Part shown: piece after piece, positions 48,037-57,558 of the stretch
Layout of the letters: the number at the start of each line of letters is the position of its first letter
How positions within the stretch are numbered: position 1 is the first letter of the stretch
Origin: Streptococcus infantis ATCC 700779
GTDB taxonomy: Bacteria > Bacillota > Bacilli > Lactobacillales > Streptococcaceae
Direction: 5' to 3'
Assembly: GCF_000187465.1 (NCBI RefSeq)
Contig: NZ_GL732439.1
Span: 1,201,518 to 1,265,517 of the forward strand
Length of the DNA: 64,000 bases
Program-made: the position numbers and the translations under genes
Notes under the pieces: generated by a model
What the model saw: the letters and a program-made list of their open reading frames with translations, nothing else
What the model was told of the DNA's origin: nothing
Database searches by the model: none

Positions 48037-48058
48037 TTTCGTAAATTTATACTACTTT

Positions 48059-49318
48059 TTACAAGTTAACAGTCAGCACTTGACCGTCTTTTACGACTTG
48101 TTCACCAGCGATATAGACATCATTAACATCACTGGATTTGACGGCATAAACGAGATGAGAAAGCATGTTTTCTTGAGGTTGAAGATGGATTTTTCCTTGG
48201 GGTTGGATGACGAGAAAATCAGCCTGTTTGCCGACTTCTAGACTACCAATCTCATCTTCCATTCCTAACACCTTAGCACCCTCGATTGTCAAGGCCTTGA
48301 GGGCAGTTTCGATTGGAAATTGGCTGGCATCGCCACTCTTCATCTTCTGTAAGAGTGCTGCAGTCCGCCCTTCCTCAAACATATCCAGGTTATTGTTAGA
48401 AGCAACTGAGTCAGTCGCAATCCCGACTGGCACTCCTGCCTTTTTAAGTTGGACGATTGGTGCAATTCCTGAGGCTAGTTTGAGGTTGCTGATAGGATTG
48501 TGAGCGATAGCGACTTGCGAATCTGCCAAGCGGGTAATTTCTGCTTCATTTAACTCCACACCATGGGCAAAGACAGCTTTATGGTCTAAATAGCCGAGCT
48601 CATCCAGAAAGGCTAATGGGCGTTTGCCATAACGTTTCAGGATAATGCCTGACTCTTCCTGAGTTTCTGCCACGTGGATATGAAGAGGAATGTTTTCTTC
48701 TTTTGCTAGCTCAAGACTTGCCTCCAGCAAATATCGACTACAACTGTAGGGCGAATGAGGGGCCACCATAACCTTGAAATTTGGGTCTTGGTAGCCTTTG
48801 ATTGTCTCGATAACAGCTCGAGTTCTGGCTATAGTTTCAGCCGTCGTCTCCACATCTGAAGAAAAGAGGGTTGGAGAAAAATAGCAACGCATCTTGGATG
48901 CCTTGACTGCCTCATAAATCTCAGCTATATCTACTCCATTAGGATTGTACATATCATTGAAAGTTGTCGTTCCTGACTGGAGCATCTCTGTTAGCGCCTC
49001 TTTGACGGCCTTTGTAGTCATCTCTGGTGTGAATTCTGCTTCTGCTGGCCAGATATAGTCATTGAGCCATTCATGGAGATTACTGTCATCACGAATTCCC
49101 CTTAAACCGGTCATAGCAGAATGGGTATGGCAGTTGACCAAGCCAGGCATGATCCAGGCACCCTGATAGTCTATGATTTGATCTGCTTGTTTAAGAATCT
49201 CTTGGTTTTCGTGACCGACATAGACGATTTGGGATTCTTTGACAGCTAAAATCCCATCTAGATAGACATGGAAATCTTGGTCACAAGACACGATATTTAC
49301 ATGCTGAAAGACTTTCAT
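48059..49318 (-). CDS. mtaD: 5-methylthioadenosine/S-adenosylhomocysteine deaminase (amidohydrolase)
   Basis: The 419-residue amidohydrolase has metal ligands HTH in LVNCHTHSAM (about 63-69), the region HIHVAETQEE (about 210), HGVEL and the final aspartate in GIATDSVASNNNLD (about 300). Closest named families are MtaD and the TRZ/ATZ group. It deaminates adenosyl sulfur compounds, tying it to methionine recycling. Start ATG 49318 rather than GTG 49321, because AAAAGGAGCCTAGTG sets the spacing. Confidence 0.88.
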   Translation of the reverse strand: MKVFQHVNIVSCDQDFHVYLDGILAVKESQIVYVGHENQEILKQADQIIDYQGAWIMPGLVNCHTHSAMTGLRGIRDDSNLHEWLNDYIWPAEAEFTPEMTTKAVKEALTEMLQSGTTTFNDMYNPNGVDIAEIYEAVKASKMRCYFSPTLFSSDVETTAETIARTRAVIETIKGYQDPNFKVMVAPHSPYSCSRYLLEASLELAKEENIPLHIHVAETQEESGIILKRYGKRPLAFLDELGYLDHKAVFAHGVELNEAEITRLADSQVAIAHNPISNLKLASGIAPIVQLKKAGVPVGIATDSVASNNNLDMFEEGRTAALLQKMKSGDASQFPIETALKALTIEGAKVLGMEDEIGSLEVGKQADFLVIQPQGKIHLQPQENMLSHLVYAVKSSDVNDVYIAGEQVVKDGQVLTVNL

Positions 49319-49379
49319 CACTAGGCTCCTTTTCTATATAAGTATTCATACTGGATAATTTTTCTAGCTATTGTAACAA

Positions 49380-49403
49380 AAAAGTCACCCGAAGGCAACT
49401 TTT
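49380..49403 (-). terminator. terminator downstream of msrAB (TTCG loop)
   Basis: AAAAGTTGCC-TTCG-GGTGACTTTT on the minus strand, a stable tetraloop hairpin with a T tail. Confidence 0.8.
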
Positions 49404-49471
49404 CTTATTGTTTATAGGGTTTAAAGTAAGAAAGTAAGTACTTCATGTGTCCCTTCTATTTCCAAAATGAA

Positions 49472-49497
49472 GAAGGTGGAAAAACCACCATCTTTTT
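49472..49497 (-). terminator. second hairpin at the msrAB end
   Basis: AAGATGGTGG / CCACCTTCTT around TTTTT, touching the stop codon; the T tail is short. May act with the hairpin at 49380. Confidence 0.6.
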
Positions 49498-50434
49498 ACT
49501 TATTCAAATATGGAAGCAGGTAGCCATAACCAGCCTCTTCCATTTCATCCTTAGCAATGAATCGTAAGGAGGCAGAATTGATACAATAGCGGAAACCACC
49601 TAGTTCCTGAGGTCCATCTGTGAAGACGTGACCCAAGTGGGCATTTCCTGAACGAGAACGAACTTCGATTCGCTCCATGCCATGGCTCAAGTCTTGATAG
49701 TAATGGATAACCTCTTTAGAAATTGGTCGGCTAAAACTTGGCCAACCACATCCTGAGGCAAATTTATCCTTGGCAAAGAAGAGGGGCTCACCAGTCGTGA
49801 TATCGACATAAATTCCTTCCTCAAAAGTTTGGTCATAAGCATTGCTAAAAGGAGCTTCCGTTGCTGCCTCTTGCGTGACTCTATAGGACTCTTCAGACAG
49901 TTGTTCTCGTAAAACTGCCTGACTCGGTTTTTCATAGTTGGCGGCATCTATCAGTGGTTTCTCAGCATCCCTCACATCAATATGGCAATAACCTCCAGGA
50001 TTTTTCTTGAGGTAGTCTTGGTGATAGTCTTCAGCTAAGATATAGTGGCGAAGCTTCTCCACTTCCACTGCAATTTTACGACCAATGAGGAGTTCTTGTT
50101 CACGAACTACTGTATTGATAGTCGGTAAATCCTCTTCATCTTTGTAATAAATCCCTGTGCGGTATTGACGACCACGGTCATTCCCTTGTTGGTTGACAGA
50201 AAGGGGATCGATAACTCGGAAATAATAGAGTAAAATCTCACGGAGCGATACCACCTTTTCGTCGTAGACGACTTGCACAGTCTCGGCATGATCTGTTTCT
50301 TTAATCAATTGATAATTGGTGGTTTCTACTTGACCATTGGCATAACCAACACTTGTTTCAAGCACTCCAGAAATACGGGAAAAGTATTCTTCCAAGCCCC
50401 AAAAACAACCACCTGCTAAATATATTTCTGCCAT
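49496..50434 (-). CDS. msrAB: peptide methionine sulfoxide reductase MsrA-MsrB fusion
   Basis: The 312-residue fusion has MsrA first (catalytic C10 in [20 protein letters not shown] near 148) and MsrB second ([13 protein letters not shown] about 230, GNAHLGHVF, and catalytic C284 in [12 protein letters not shown]). It repairs both S- and R-methionine sulfoxide. No signal peptide is visible, so this is the cytoplasmic form. Next to methionine-linked genes. Confidence 0.96.
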   Translation of the reverse strand: MAEIYLAGGCFWGLEEYFSRISGVLETSVGYANGQVETTNYQLIKETDHAETVQVVYDEKVVSLREILLYYFRVIDPLSVNQQGNDRGRQYRTGIYYKDEEDLPTINTVVREQELLIGRKIAVEVEKLRHYILAEDYHQDYLKKNPGGYCHIDVRDAEKPLIDAANYEKPSQAVLREQLSEESYRVTQEAATEAPFSNAYDQTFEEGIYVDITTGEPLFFAKDKFASGCGWPSFSRPISKEVIHYYQDLSHGMERIEVRSRSGNAHLGHVFTDGPQELGGFRYCINSASLRFIAKDEMEEAGYGYLLPYLNK

Positions 50435-50504
50435 TTCAAATCCTCCTTGACCGTCTGTCGGTCGCTAAACACGGGAAACAATTTATATCCCGTATTTCAT
50501 TTTC

Positions 50505-50552
50505 AAAAAAAGGACAGGAAGCCCTCTAATAGAGAGTTTCCCCATCCTATTG
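50505..50552 (-). terminator. hom-thrB terminator
   Basis: GGATGGGGAAACTCTCT / AGAGGGCTTCCTGTCC imperfect stem followed by TTTTTTTG on the minus strand. Confidence 0.85.
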
Positions 50553-50558
50553 TTCTGT

Positions 50559-51428
50559 TTATTTTTCTTCGACGCGAACGCCTTGTGTATCTACTTGCAA
50601 ATCATGAAGCTTGCCTTTGAAAGGTTGCTTTTCAAGCTCTGCCTTAATCTTAGGCATATTGTCAGGATCAGCCAAGACCATAACAGTCGGACCAGCACCA
50701 GACAAGTAGGTTGCATAAGCACCATTTCTCTTAGCAACTTTCTTGATCGTCGCAAATTCTCTCACCAGTTCTTGACGGTAACGCTCATGGAAAAGGTCAC
50801 TCTCAATAGCCTGGCCTGCTTTGACCATATCTCCAGTCAGTAGGGCTGCAATAGCCACATTAGCGATAGAACTTGCCGCAACGGCTTCCTTATAAGATAG
50901 TTTCTTAGGCAAGACACCACGACTATCTCTAGTGCGCAATTCATAGTTTGGAATGTAGGCTAGAAAGGCACACTCTGGAAAAGGCGCCACAACAGCAGAA
51001 ACCTGACCTTCTACCGAACTGGCAATGACGAGGTTTCCATAGATAGCAGGTGCAACATTATCAGGATGCCCTTCAATCTTAGTCGCCAATTGTAATTTTT
51101 CATGTTTGCTTAATTTCAAGTTTCCGAGTTGATTTGCCAGTTCAATCCCAGCAACGATGACCGAGCTCGATGAACCTAGTCCACGCGCAAGCGGAATATC
51201 ACTGACCATCTTCAGACGTCTAGGTTGGAGGTCTGGAACAATTTGTAGAGCAATCTTCAGCAAAAGATTACGTTCATCACGTGGAATCCATTTGCCTAAT
51301 TGGTGCTCAATCATCCATTCTTCACGTTCCTCACAAACCTGAATTTCTAGGTACTTAGTTACAGCTACTCCAACCGAGTCAAAACCAGGACCCACATTGG
51401 CACTTGTAGCAGGTACAATAATCTTCAT
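50559..51428 (-). CDS. thrB: homoserine kinase
   Basis: The 289-residue GHMP kinase starts [20 protein letters not shown]. The ATP loop is [16 protein letters not shown] (about 85-99) and the C-terminal motif is [17 protein letters not shown] (about 237-253). It phosphorylates homoserine on the way to threonine. It starts 1 nt after the hom stop, in the same transcript. Confidence 0.97.
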   Translation of the reverse strand: MKIIVPATSANVGPGFDSVGVAVTKYLEIQVCEEREEWMIEHQLGKWIPRDERNLLLKIALQIVPDLQPRRLKMVSDIPLARGLGSSSSVIVAGIELANQLGNLKLSKHEKLQLATKIEGHPDNVAPAIYGNLVIASSVEGQVSAVVAPFPECAFLAYIPNYELRTRDSRGVLPKKLSYKEAVAASSIANVAIAALLTGDMVKAGQAIESDLFHERYRQELVREFATIKKVAKRNGAYATYLSGAGPTVMVLADPDNMPKIKAELEKQPFKGKLHDLQVDTQGVRVEEK

Positions 51429-51429
51429 C

Positions 51430-52716
51430 TTAGTCTCCTAAAACCTTGAAGGTGTTGAGAAGTTCAAACTCGGCTACCGCCTTCAAAGCTGCTGTAATAT
51501 TTTCAAGCTGGGCCTTGTTGATTTTATGAGTGATGATGACAACACGAGCCTTGCCTTCTTGCTTACCATCTTGAAGGATTTGCTTGAAGGAAATATCTTC
51601 TGCGTTAAAGAGCTCAGCCAATTTCAAGACTTGCCCTTTTGAGTCTGGAGCCAAGATTGAGAAATAATAGTTAGCTTTGACATCTTCTGGCTTAGCCAAG
51701 ACTACTGGACGGCTGTATTCATTAAAGGCTTTTCCAATTGTTCCATCATTCAGACGACGAACGATACGGGCAATATCAGCCACAACACTTGTTGCAGTTG
51801 GTTTTTGACCTGCACCTGGTCCATAGTACATAGATTCCCCGATACCGATAGATTCCACAAAGACCGCATTCATAACACCGTTAACACTTGCAAGTGGGTG
51901 TTCTTTAGGAAGGAAGGTTGGCGTAACCTCAGCAGCAATACCAGATGCCGTTTCTTCAACAGAACCAACCAATTTGACTACGTAACCAAGTTCTTGAGCT
52001 ACTGCTACATCTTCTGGAGTAATGTTGCGAATTCCTTGGTGGCTTACATCTTCAAACTTAACATTCATTCCAAATGCAAACTGGCTGAGGATGACCATCT
52101 TGTATGCCGCATCAATCCCATCAACGTCATTGGTAGGGTCGCTTTCAGCAAAGCCAAGTCGTTGTGCTTCTGCCAAAGCATCTTCATAAGACCAACCTTC
52201 TGTTACCATTTTGGTCATCATGAAGTTAGATGTTCCGTTGACAACACCAAGAACGCGTGTGATTTTGTCTGATGCTAATGAGTTAACCAAAGTACGAAGA
52301 ATTGGGATTCCTCCTGCAACAGCTGCTTCATAGTATAGAGCAACATTGTGAGCTTTGGCTACCTCAAGCAATTCTGCACCATGGACTGCCAAAAGATCCT
52401 TGTTAGCTGTCACAACGTGTTTCCCTGCTTCTAAAGCACGAGTGATAAAGGTTTTAGCAGGTTCGATACGCCCCATCAACTCAACAACAATAGTAATGTC
52501 TTTGTCTGACAAAATTTCATCGATATTTGTTACAAAATTAAAATCATTTCCTGCTTCAAGCAAGCGGGCTTTCTCTTGATCGTCTTTGACCAAAACTTTA
52601 GCTACTTCAATTTCTGACTGGGCTGCTTGAACAATTTTTTCTTTATTTTCCTTTAGCAAGAATGGCACACCACTGGCTACTGTACCAAATCCAAGTAAAG
52701 CAATCTTAACTGACAT
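51430..52716 (-). CDS. hom: homoserine dehydrogenase
   Basis: The 428-residue enzyme has a Rossmann start ([17 protein letters not shown]), catalytic-domain motifs ([58 protein letters not shown]) and a C-terminal ACT domain (about 350-428) for threonine feedback. It makes homoserine, the branch point to threonine and methionine. First gene of hom-thrB. Confidence 0.97.
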   Translation of the reverse strand: MSVKIALLGFGTVASGVPFLLKENKEKIVQAAQSEIEVAKVLVKDDQEKARLLEAGNDFNFVTNIDEILSDKDITIVVELMGRIEPAKTFITRALEAGKHVVTANKDLLAVHGAELLEVAKAHNVALYYEAAVAGGIPILRTLVNSLASDKITRVLGVVNGTSNFMMTKMVTEGWSYEDALAEAQRLGFAESDPTNDVDGIDAAYKMVILSQFAFGMNVKFEDVSHQGIRNITPEDVAVAQELGYVVKLVGSVEETASGIAAEVTPTFLPKEHPLASVNGVMNAVFVESIGIGESMYYGPGAGQKPTATSVVADIARIVRRLNDGTIGKAFNEYSRPVVLAKPEDVKANYYFSILAPDSKGQVLKLAELFNAEDISFKQILQDGKQEGKARVVIITHKINKAQLENITAALKAVAEFELLNTFKVLGD

Positions 52717-52814
52717 GTTTGTCTCCTCGAAATTTTCTAATAGTCCTATTATACCAAAATTGTGTAAAAATTCCTACCATTCTAAACTAAAAATAGGAGC
52801 ACCAAATCACAAAA

Positions 52815-52992
52815 AGAGGCTGGGACAAAAGTCCTAGCCTCTCAATTGCCTTTGGATTGTCGAGCAAGACGCAGTGGTTGAGTGGGCTCTAACTACGCTG
52901 ATTTCATCAGCTTTTACAGCCCTACTCAACTGTGCGGAGGTGGGACGACGAAATCGAATTCTAACGAATTACCGATTTCTGTCCCACTCTCT
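52815..52992. repeat. 178-bp MITE-like repeat, copy 2
   Basis: Same element as 5155-5331, same orientation, with two substitutions and one extra A. It fills most of the hom/yaaA gap (52717-53003), which otherwise shows nothing. Confidence 0.9.
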
Positions 52993-53003
52993 CTATTTTC
53001 TAT

Positions 53004-53726
53004 CTATTTCACAAAAGCCAATTCCTTGTCACTAGACAAGCCTTCTCGATAATTGAAACCCGCAAAGCTTAGCCTTTTAATCTCTTCAACCGAAGTTACC
53101 TGACCTTCCATCAAAGCTGTCAAAAAGGCTCCTCGGGCTTTTTTAGAAATGGTTGAGTGGATTTTTAGTTTTCCATCTCGCTCTTCCATAAACTTGAAGG
53201 TCACCATTTTCTCACGGATTTCTTTAGGGAAGACAGTTTCAAACTCCGAAGACAAGAGAGAAAAGATTAGTTCTTCACCCTTCATCGACTCTTCATAGGC
53301 CACCTGCCAATGACTTTTCAAGCTTTTTCCAGCGACTTTTAGTTTCATCAAAAAGTCCAGTCTGTGAGGCGCAATCGGTTCAAAGGCTGGAATCACACCA
53401 TAGAGAGCTGACGTTATCATGAGGTGTTTCTCCAGAAAGGTTTGCTCCTCCTTGGTGAGATCGTTTCGTTTGATGTTGCGATACATGAGTCCATCAAAGA
53501 GGTGCAAGGCTGGATAGTTTGTCGCAGTTTCATTTTTCAAGGCCTGGATATGGTCATACTCCTCTTGCGCTTTTCCGGCAGATATTTTGTAAAAACTCTC
53601 CAGCTCTTGGGCAGAGTATGTCGCCAATTCATCCAGCACTGCCTGACTTTCAGGACACAAGGGTTTAGCCTCTAAACTAGGGATTTCGGTGTTCATTTCT
53701 TTTGCGGTTGGGATTAGAATTTTCAT
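53004..53726 (-). CDS. yaaA: peroxide stress protein YaaA (UPF0246/DUF328)
   Basis: The 240-residue protein starts MKILIPTAKEMN and has the family motifs LHLFDGLMYRNI (about 75-86), SALYGVIPAFEPIAPHRLDF (about 110-129) and SKKARGAFLTAL with FNYREGLSSDKELAFVK at the end. E. coli YaaA lowers iron-driven oxidative damage and binds DNA. No ribosome binding site is visible before the ATG; the promoter geometry suggests a leaderless message. Confidence 0.93.
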   Translation of the reverse strand: MKILIPTAKEMNTEIPSLEAKPLCPESQAVLDELATYSAQELESFYKISAGKAQEEYDHIQALKNETATNYPALHLFDGLMYRNIKRNDLTKEEQTFLEKHLMITSALYGVIPAFEPIAPHRLDFLMKLKVAGKSLKSHWQVAYEESMKGEELIFSLLSSEFETVFPKEIREKMVTFKFMEERDGKLKIHSTISKKARGAFLTALMEGQVTSVEEIKRLSFAGFNYREGLSSDKELAFVK

Positions 53727-53732
53727 AGTGTT

Positions 53733-53761
53733 AGTGTAGCATATTTTTTTAGGACTACCAA
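53733..53761 (-). promoter_or_regulatory. yaaA promoter, placing transcription start at the ATG
   Basis: On the minus strand TTGGTA (53756-53761), 17 nt, TACACT (53733-53738). The ATG (53724-53726) begins only 6 nt after the -10, so transcription would start at or within one base of the start codon. Confidence 0.7.
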
Positions 53762-53773
53762 GGATTTGAGCCT

Positions 53774-53796
53774 AAAAACCTCGGTGAATACCGAGG
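53774..53796 (-). terminator. terminator of the small membrane gene
   Basis: CCTCGG TATTCA CCGAGG with TTTTT on the minus strand. Confidence 0.85.
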
Positions 53797-53805
53797 CTTC
53801 TTTCC

Positions 53806-53970
53806 TTATTTTGGCAATCCTAACCAGATTGCAAAGAGAACTAGTGCTGTCCCAAGGCAGCTTGCCAAGATAGATGACAGATTAAACTTTTTCTCCTTTA
53901 GATGAGAAAATCCTATCTTCAAAGCGAAAAGACCAAGCAACATCGAACCAATCATCAGATAAAACCCCAT
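53806..53970 (-). CDS. small two-helix membrane protein
   Basis: The 54-residue product starts MGFYLMIGSMLLGLFALKIG and ends SCLGTALVLFAIWLGLPK. Two hydrophobic helices flank a basic loop (HLKEKKFN). Unknown function; a homologue occupies the same place in S. pneumoniae as far as I recall. ATG 53970 is preferred to 53985 because GGAGG lies 8 nt before it (the upstream ATG overlaps that Shine-Dalgarno). Confidence 0.72.
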   Translation of the reverse strand: MGFYLMIGSMLLGLFALKIGFSHLKEKKFNLSSILASCLGTALVLFAIWLGLPK

Positions 53971-54089
53971 TTGACTGTCCTCCATTTATTATTCTTTCAT
54001 TTATTATCACAAATTTCAAACAAGAGTGCAAGAAAAACGAGGTTGTTTCCTTAAGCTTAAAGGATGTACCCTGATCTGGGATACAAGGC

Positions 54090-54500
54090 CTATATGATAA
54101 TCCCTTCCAAATGATCCAATTCGTGTTGACAAATCTGAGCCGGAAAACCTGTCAGGGTAATGGTCTGCTCTTGCCAATGGATATCTCTGTAGCTTACTGT
54201 AATCTTCTCATACCTAGTTGTCGGTCTTACACCCGTCAAAGACAAACAACCTTCCTCTGTCTCGTATGATCCTTCAAAAGATTGGAGAACTGGATTAAAC
54301 ATAACCATGGGAATCATTCCGATATTAAAAATAATGACGCGTTTTTGTACCCCAATCATATTGGCCGCTAGTCCAACACAGCTTTCTCGGTTAGCCAATA
54401 GGGTATCCTGCAAATCCTTTGCTAGGGGTAAATCTTCCTGACTAGCAGGCTGAGATACCTGCGACAAAAACAAGATATCTTTTACAATTTTCTTTTCCAA
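54090..54500 (-). CDS. divergent peptide deformylase homologue
   Basis: The 136-residue protein keeps the metal motifs EEGCLSL (motif 2, Cys ligand about 92) and QHELDHLEG (motif 3, HExxH about 126-130). Motif 1, normally GxGLAAxQ, reads VGLAANMIG, so the conserved glutamine is missing; this residue stabilises the oxyanion in true deformylases. It is shorter than Def (about 200 residues). It may be weakly active, have another substrate, or be regulatory. GAAAAAGATGGAGGAATAG precedes the start. Confidence 0.82.
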   Translation of the reverse strand: MEKKIVKDILFLSQVSQPASQEDLPLAKDLQDTLLANRESCVGLAANMIGVQKRVIIFNIGMIPMVMFNPVLQSFEGSYETEEGCLSLTGVRPTTRYEKITVSYRDIHWQEQTITLTGFPAQICQHELDHLEGIII

Positions 54501-54570
54501 CTACTATTCCTCCATCTTTTTCTCAACTTGATTATAGCATAAAATCTATCTCTGTTTACCATATATAAAA

Positions 54571-54598
54571 GCAAAAAGCCATCCGAAGATGACTTTTC
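54571..54598 (-). terminator. caxP terminator
   Basis: GAAAAGTCATC-TTCG-GATGGCTTTTTGC on the minus strand. Confidence 0.85.
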
Positions 54599-54603
54599 AA
54601 TGC

Positions 54604-57288
54604 TTAAATAGCGTTTTTATCTTTTCCAAGTGCTCGTTGAACTGCTTTGACAATCTCAACAAGGACCACGATCATAAGTGCTCCTACAGCGACCACCATC
54701 CATTGAGTCAAACTCAAATGTGACACGTGGAAGAGATTATTAAATCCAGGAACCAAAATTGTCACCACAAAGAGGACAAAGGCAACAGGGATAGACCAGT
54801 TAAAGGTCTTGTTTGTAAAGAGTCCCACTTTAAAGATTGATTGGTAAACCGACTTAACGTTAAAGGCATGGAGCAATTGGATCAAACCGAGAGTTGCAAA
54901 AGCCATGGTAAGGGCATCCGCATGGATCTCAGTATGACTTTGGTGCTCTGGGAAGAGAAGAGCCCAACCATAAACACCTAAAACGAGCATGGTTTGGAAG
55001 ATCCCTTGATAAATGATTGCTCCGAAGACACCACCATCAAAGAAGTTAGACTTACGTCCACGAGGTTTGTGAGTCATAACGCCTGGCTCAGCTGGTTCCA
55101 CCCCAAGAGCGATGGCTGGTAGCGTATCTGTTACCAGGTTAATCCATAGCAAATGCACTGGTTGAAGCACATCCCAACCTAACAAGGTTGCAAAGAAGAT
55201 GGTGAAAACTTCAGCCATATTGGCAGACAAGAGGTATTGGATTGATTTTTGGATATTTGAGAAGACCTTACGTCCTTCTTCTACCGCTACGATAATGGTT
55301 GCAAAGTTATCATCAGCAAGGACCATATCCGAAGCTCCCTTAGAAACTTCTGTACCTGTAATCCCCATACCGATACCGATATCCGCTGTCTTAAGTGAAG
55401 GCGCATCGTTGACCCCGTCACCAGTCATGGCAACAACCTTGCCTTCATTTTGCCAAGCTTTAACGATACGAACCTTGTGCTCAGGTGATACACGCGCGTA
55501 AACAGAGTATTGCTTGAAGACTTTTTGGAATTCTTCATCAGTGAGTTCATTCAACTCAGCACCCGTGAAGACATGGTCTTCTGTATCATTTGGATCGATG
55601 ATACCGAGACGTTTAGCGATAGCTTCCGCTGTATCTTGGTGGTCACCAGTGATCATAATCGGACGGATACCCGCTTCCTTAGCGACACGAACAGCTTCTG
55701 CAGCTTCTGGACGTTCAGGGTCAATCATGCCGACCAAACCAGAGAAAATAAGGTCAGATTCAACAATTTCAGATTCCAAGGTTGGAATTTCGTTACTTGT
55801 CTTGTAAGCCATCATCAAGACACGAAGGGCTTGTTTAGCCAAGTCTTTATTGGTTGCAAGGATAGCATTCTTGTCTTCTTCTGTGATTGGACGAACTTCC
55901 CCATTAACTTCAATACGAGTCACACGCTTGAGCAATTGGTCAGGAGCACCCTTAACAGCGATAAAGTATGAACCGTCAGCTTCTTTATGAATGGTAGACA
56001 TGAGTTTACGGTCTGAGTCAAATGGCAATTCAGCCACACGTGGCTCATCCTTCAAGACTTCACGAACATCAAAGTTGTGGTCCAAACCAAACTGTACAAG
56101 AGCTGTCTCCGTTGGATCCCCAATCAGCTTGCCAGATGGGTCCACCTTGGTGTCATTGGCAAAGTTCATGATACGTAGCGTATTGTTGTTAGCAGCAATT
56201 TCAGATGCCGAGCTTTGCAATTGACCGTTGGTATAAACTTTTTCAACCGTCATTTGGTTCATGGTCAAAGTACCTGTTTTATCAGATGCGATGATTTCTG
56301 TTGAACCAAGAGTTTCAACCGCTGGTAATTTACGAACAATCGAATTACGTTTGGCAAGGGTTGTTGTTCCCAAAGATAGAACGATGGTTACAATGGCAGG
56401 AAGTCCTTCTGGAATAGCCGCAACCGCAAGGGCAACCGCAACCATCAAGCCTTCTAAAGGATGTTCACCACGAACGAATACACCAACCAAGAAAGTAATC
56501 ACTGCAATCACAACAATCAAGTAAGTCAAGGCCTTAGATAATTGTTCCAAGCTTTGCTTCAATGGTGTCTCTGTCTCGTCAGCATTAGCCAACATATCTG
56601 CAATCTTACCAACTTCTGTATACATACCAGTATTGGTTACGACACCGATACCACGACCGTATGTTACGTTTGAGTTTTGGTAACCCATATTGACACGATC
56701 CCCGATACCAGCATCTGCTTCTACCATTTGAGTAATATCCTTTTCAACCGGTACAGACTCCCCTGTAAGTGCTGCTTCTTCTATTTTAAGAGAAGCTGCT
56801 TCAAACAAACGCATATCTGCAGGCACGACATCTCCAGCTTCTAGCAAGACGATGTCCCCAGGCACCAATTCTTTTGAGTCAATCTCAATAACATGACCAT
56901 CACGACGAACACGAGCCATCGGGCTAGACATATTTTTCAGAGCTTCAATGGCTGCTTCTGCTTGCCCTTCTTGGTAAACCCCAAAGGCAGCATTCAAGAC
57001 TACAACAGCCAAGATGATAATGGCATCCGTTAGACCGTCCATTCCTTCTGTAATCACAGAAAGTGCCGCTGCCGCAAGCAAGATGATAATCATCAAATCC
57101 TTAAATTGATCAAGGAATTTAGCTAGTAGGCTACGTTTCTCGCCCTCTTCCAACTCATTACGACCATAAGTCGCTAAGCGTTCTTGAGCTTGAGCCGTTG
57201 ACAAACCTTCGATCGATGAGTCCAAGTTCTTTAGGACTTCTTCTGAGGTTTGTGTGTAAAACAAGTCTTTATTTTGTTCTTTTGACAA
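54604..57288 (-). CDS. caxP: P-type cation-transporting ATPase (Ca2+/Mn2+ exporter CaxP/MgtA)
   Basis: The 894-residue P2-type ATPase has an actuator loop (EAALTGESVPVEK), a phosphorylation site D in ASDKTGTLTMNQM (about 335), a nucleotide domain (IAVKGAPDQLLKR), the hinge MTGDGVNDAPSLKTADIGIGMG (about 620) and ten membrane helices. In S. pneumoniae the orthologue exports calcium and protects from Mn stress. It starts with TTG at 57288 behind AAGGAGGAGACTG. It is preceded by a Mn riboswitch. Confidence 0.92.
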   Translation of the reverse strand: MSKEQNKDLFYTQTSEEVLKNLDSSIEGLSTAQAQERLATYGRNELEEGEKRSLLAKFLDQFKDLMIIILLAAAALSVITEGMDGLTDAIIILAVVVLNAAFGVYQEGQAEAAIEALKNMSSPMARVRRDGHVIEIDSKELVPGDIVLLEAGDVVPADMRLFEAASLKIEEAALTGESVPVEKDITQMVEADAGIGDRVNMGYQNSNVTYGRGIGVVTNTGMYTEVGKIADMLANADETETPLKQSLEQLSKALTYLIVVIAVITFLVGVFVRGEHPLEGLMVAVALAVAAIPEGLPAIVTIVLSLGTTTLAKRNSIVRKLPAVETLGSTEIIASDKTGTLTMNQMTVEKVYTNGQLQSSASEIAANNNTLRIMNFANDTKVDPSGKLIGDPTETALVQFGLDHNFDVREVLKDEPRVAELPFDSDRKLMSTIHKEADGSYFIAVKGAPDQLLKRVTRIEVNGEVRPITEEDKNAILATNKDLAKQALRVLMMAYKTSNEIPTLESEIVESDLIFSGLVGMIDPERPEAAEAVRVAKEAGIRPIMITGDHQDTAEAIAKRLGIIDPNDTEDHVFTGAELNELTDEEFQKVFKQYSVYARVSPEHKVRIVKAWQNEGKVVAMTGDGVNDAPSLKTADIGIGMGITGTEVSKGASDMVLADDNFATIIVAVEEGRKVFSNIQKSIQYLLSANMAEVFTIFFATLLGWDVLQPVHLLWINLVTDTLPAIALGVEPAEPGVMTHKPRGRKSNFFDGGVFGAIIYQGIFQTMLVLGVYGWALLFPEHQSHTEIHADALTMAFATLGLIQLLHAFNVKSVYQSIFKVGLFTNKTFNWSIPVAFVLFVVTILVPGFNNLFHVSHLSLTQWMVVAVGALMIVVLVEIVKAVQRALGKDKNAI

Positions 57289-57299
57289 AACAGTCTCCT

Positions 57300-57432
57300 C
57301 CTTTTTGGCCTCTTTTTACAAAAAAAGAGACCTGTTTTTTAAAAAAACAAGTCTCGCTGTTTAATATAGTGCCGGAAATAATTCGTAATGACGACACTAT
57401 CGCGGTTAACCGCCAGCTACTCCCTTGAGTAG
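57300..57432 (-). promoter_or_regulatory. yybP-ykoY manganese riboswitch
   Basis: On the minus strand the leader reads CTACTCAAGGGAGTAGCTGG then GCGGTTAACCGC and CCGGCACTA, showing the GGGAGTAGC core loop of yybP-ykoY aptamers. A strong terminator follows: GAGACTTGTTTTTT / AAAAAACAGGTCTC with seven Ts (about 57318-57354). Mn(II) binding is known to prevent termination in the pneumococcal homologue. Aptamer about 57355-57430, expression platform 57300-57354. Confidence 0.9.
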
Positions 57433-57436
57433 TTCT

Positions 57437-57464
57437 ATTATATCAGAATTTCAAAAGTTTTCAA
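57437..57464 (-). promoter_or_regulatory. caxP/riboswitch promoter
   Basis: TTGAAA (57459-57464), 16 nt, TATAAT (57437-57442) on the minus strand. Confidence 0.82.
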
Positions 57465-57496
57465 GTTTTGAGGTGTGTTTAACTTACTTCCCACAT

Positions 57497-57525
57497 TTGA
57501 ATTTTCCTTGGAAAACCAGTATAAT
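57497..57525 (+). promoter_or_regulatory. mntE promoter
   Basis: TTGAAT (57497-57502), 17 nt, TATAAT (57520-57525). Divergent from the caxP promoter. Confidence 0.82.
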
Positions 57526-57558
57526 GAAAGAATACTAAAATGCTAGAAGGGGAGTTAG

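Noticed and set aside
47844..48044. 66-codon + strand frame over the prfB start
   Set aside because: It covers the prfB start and promoter on the other strand and has no ribosome site.
54061..54090. Hairpin GTATCCC...GGGTAC as terminator of the deformylase homologue
   Set aside because: The stem is short and there is no T-run; not strong enough to list.
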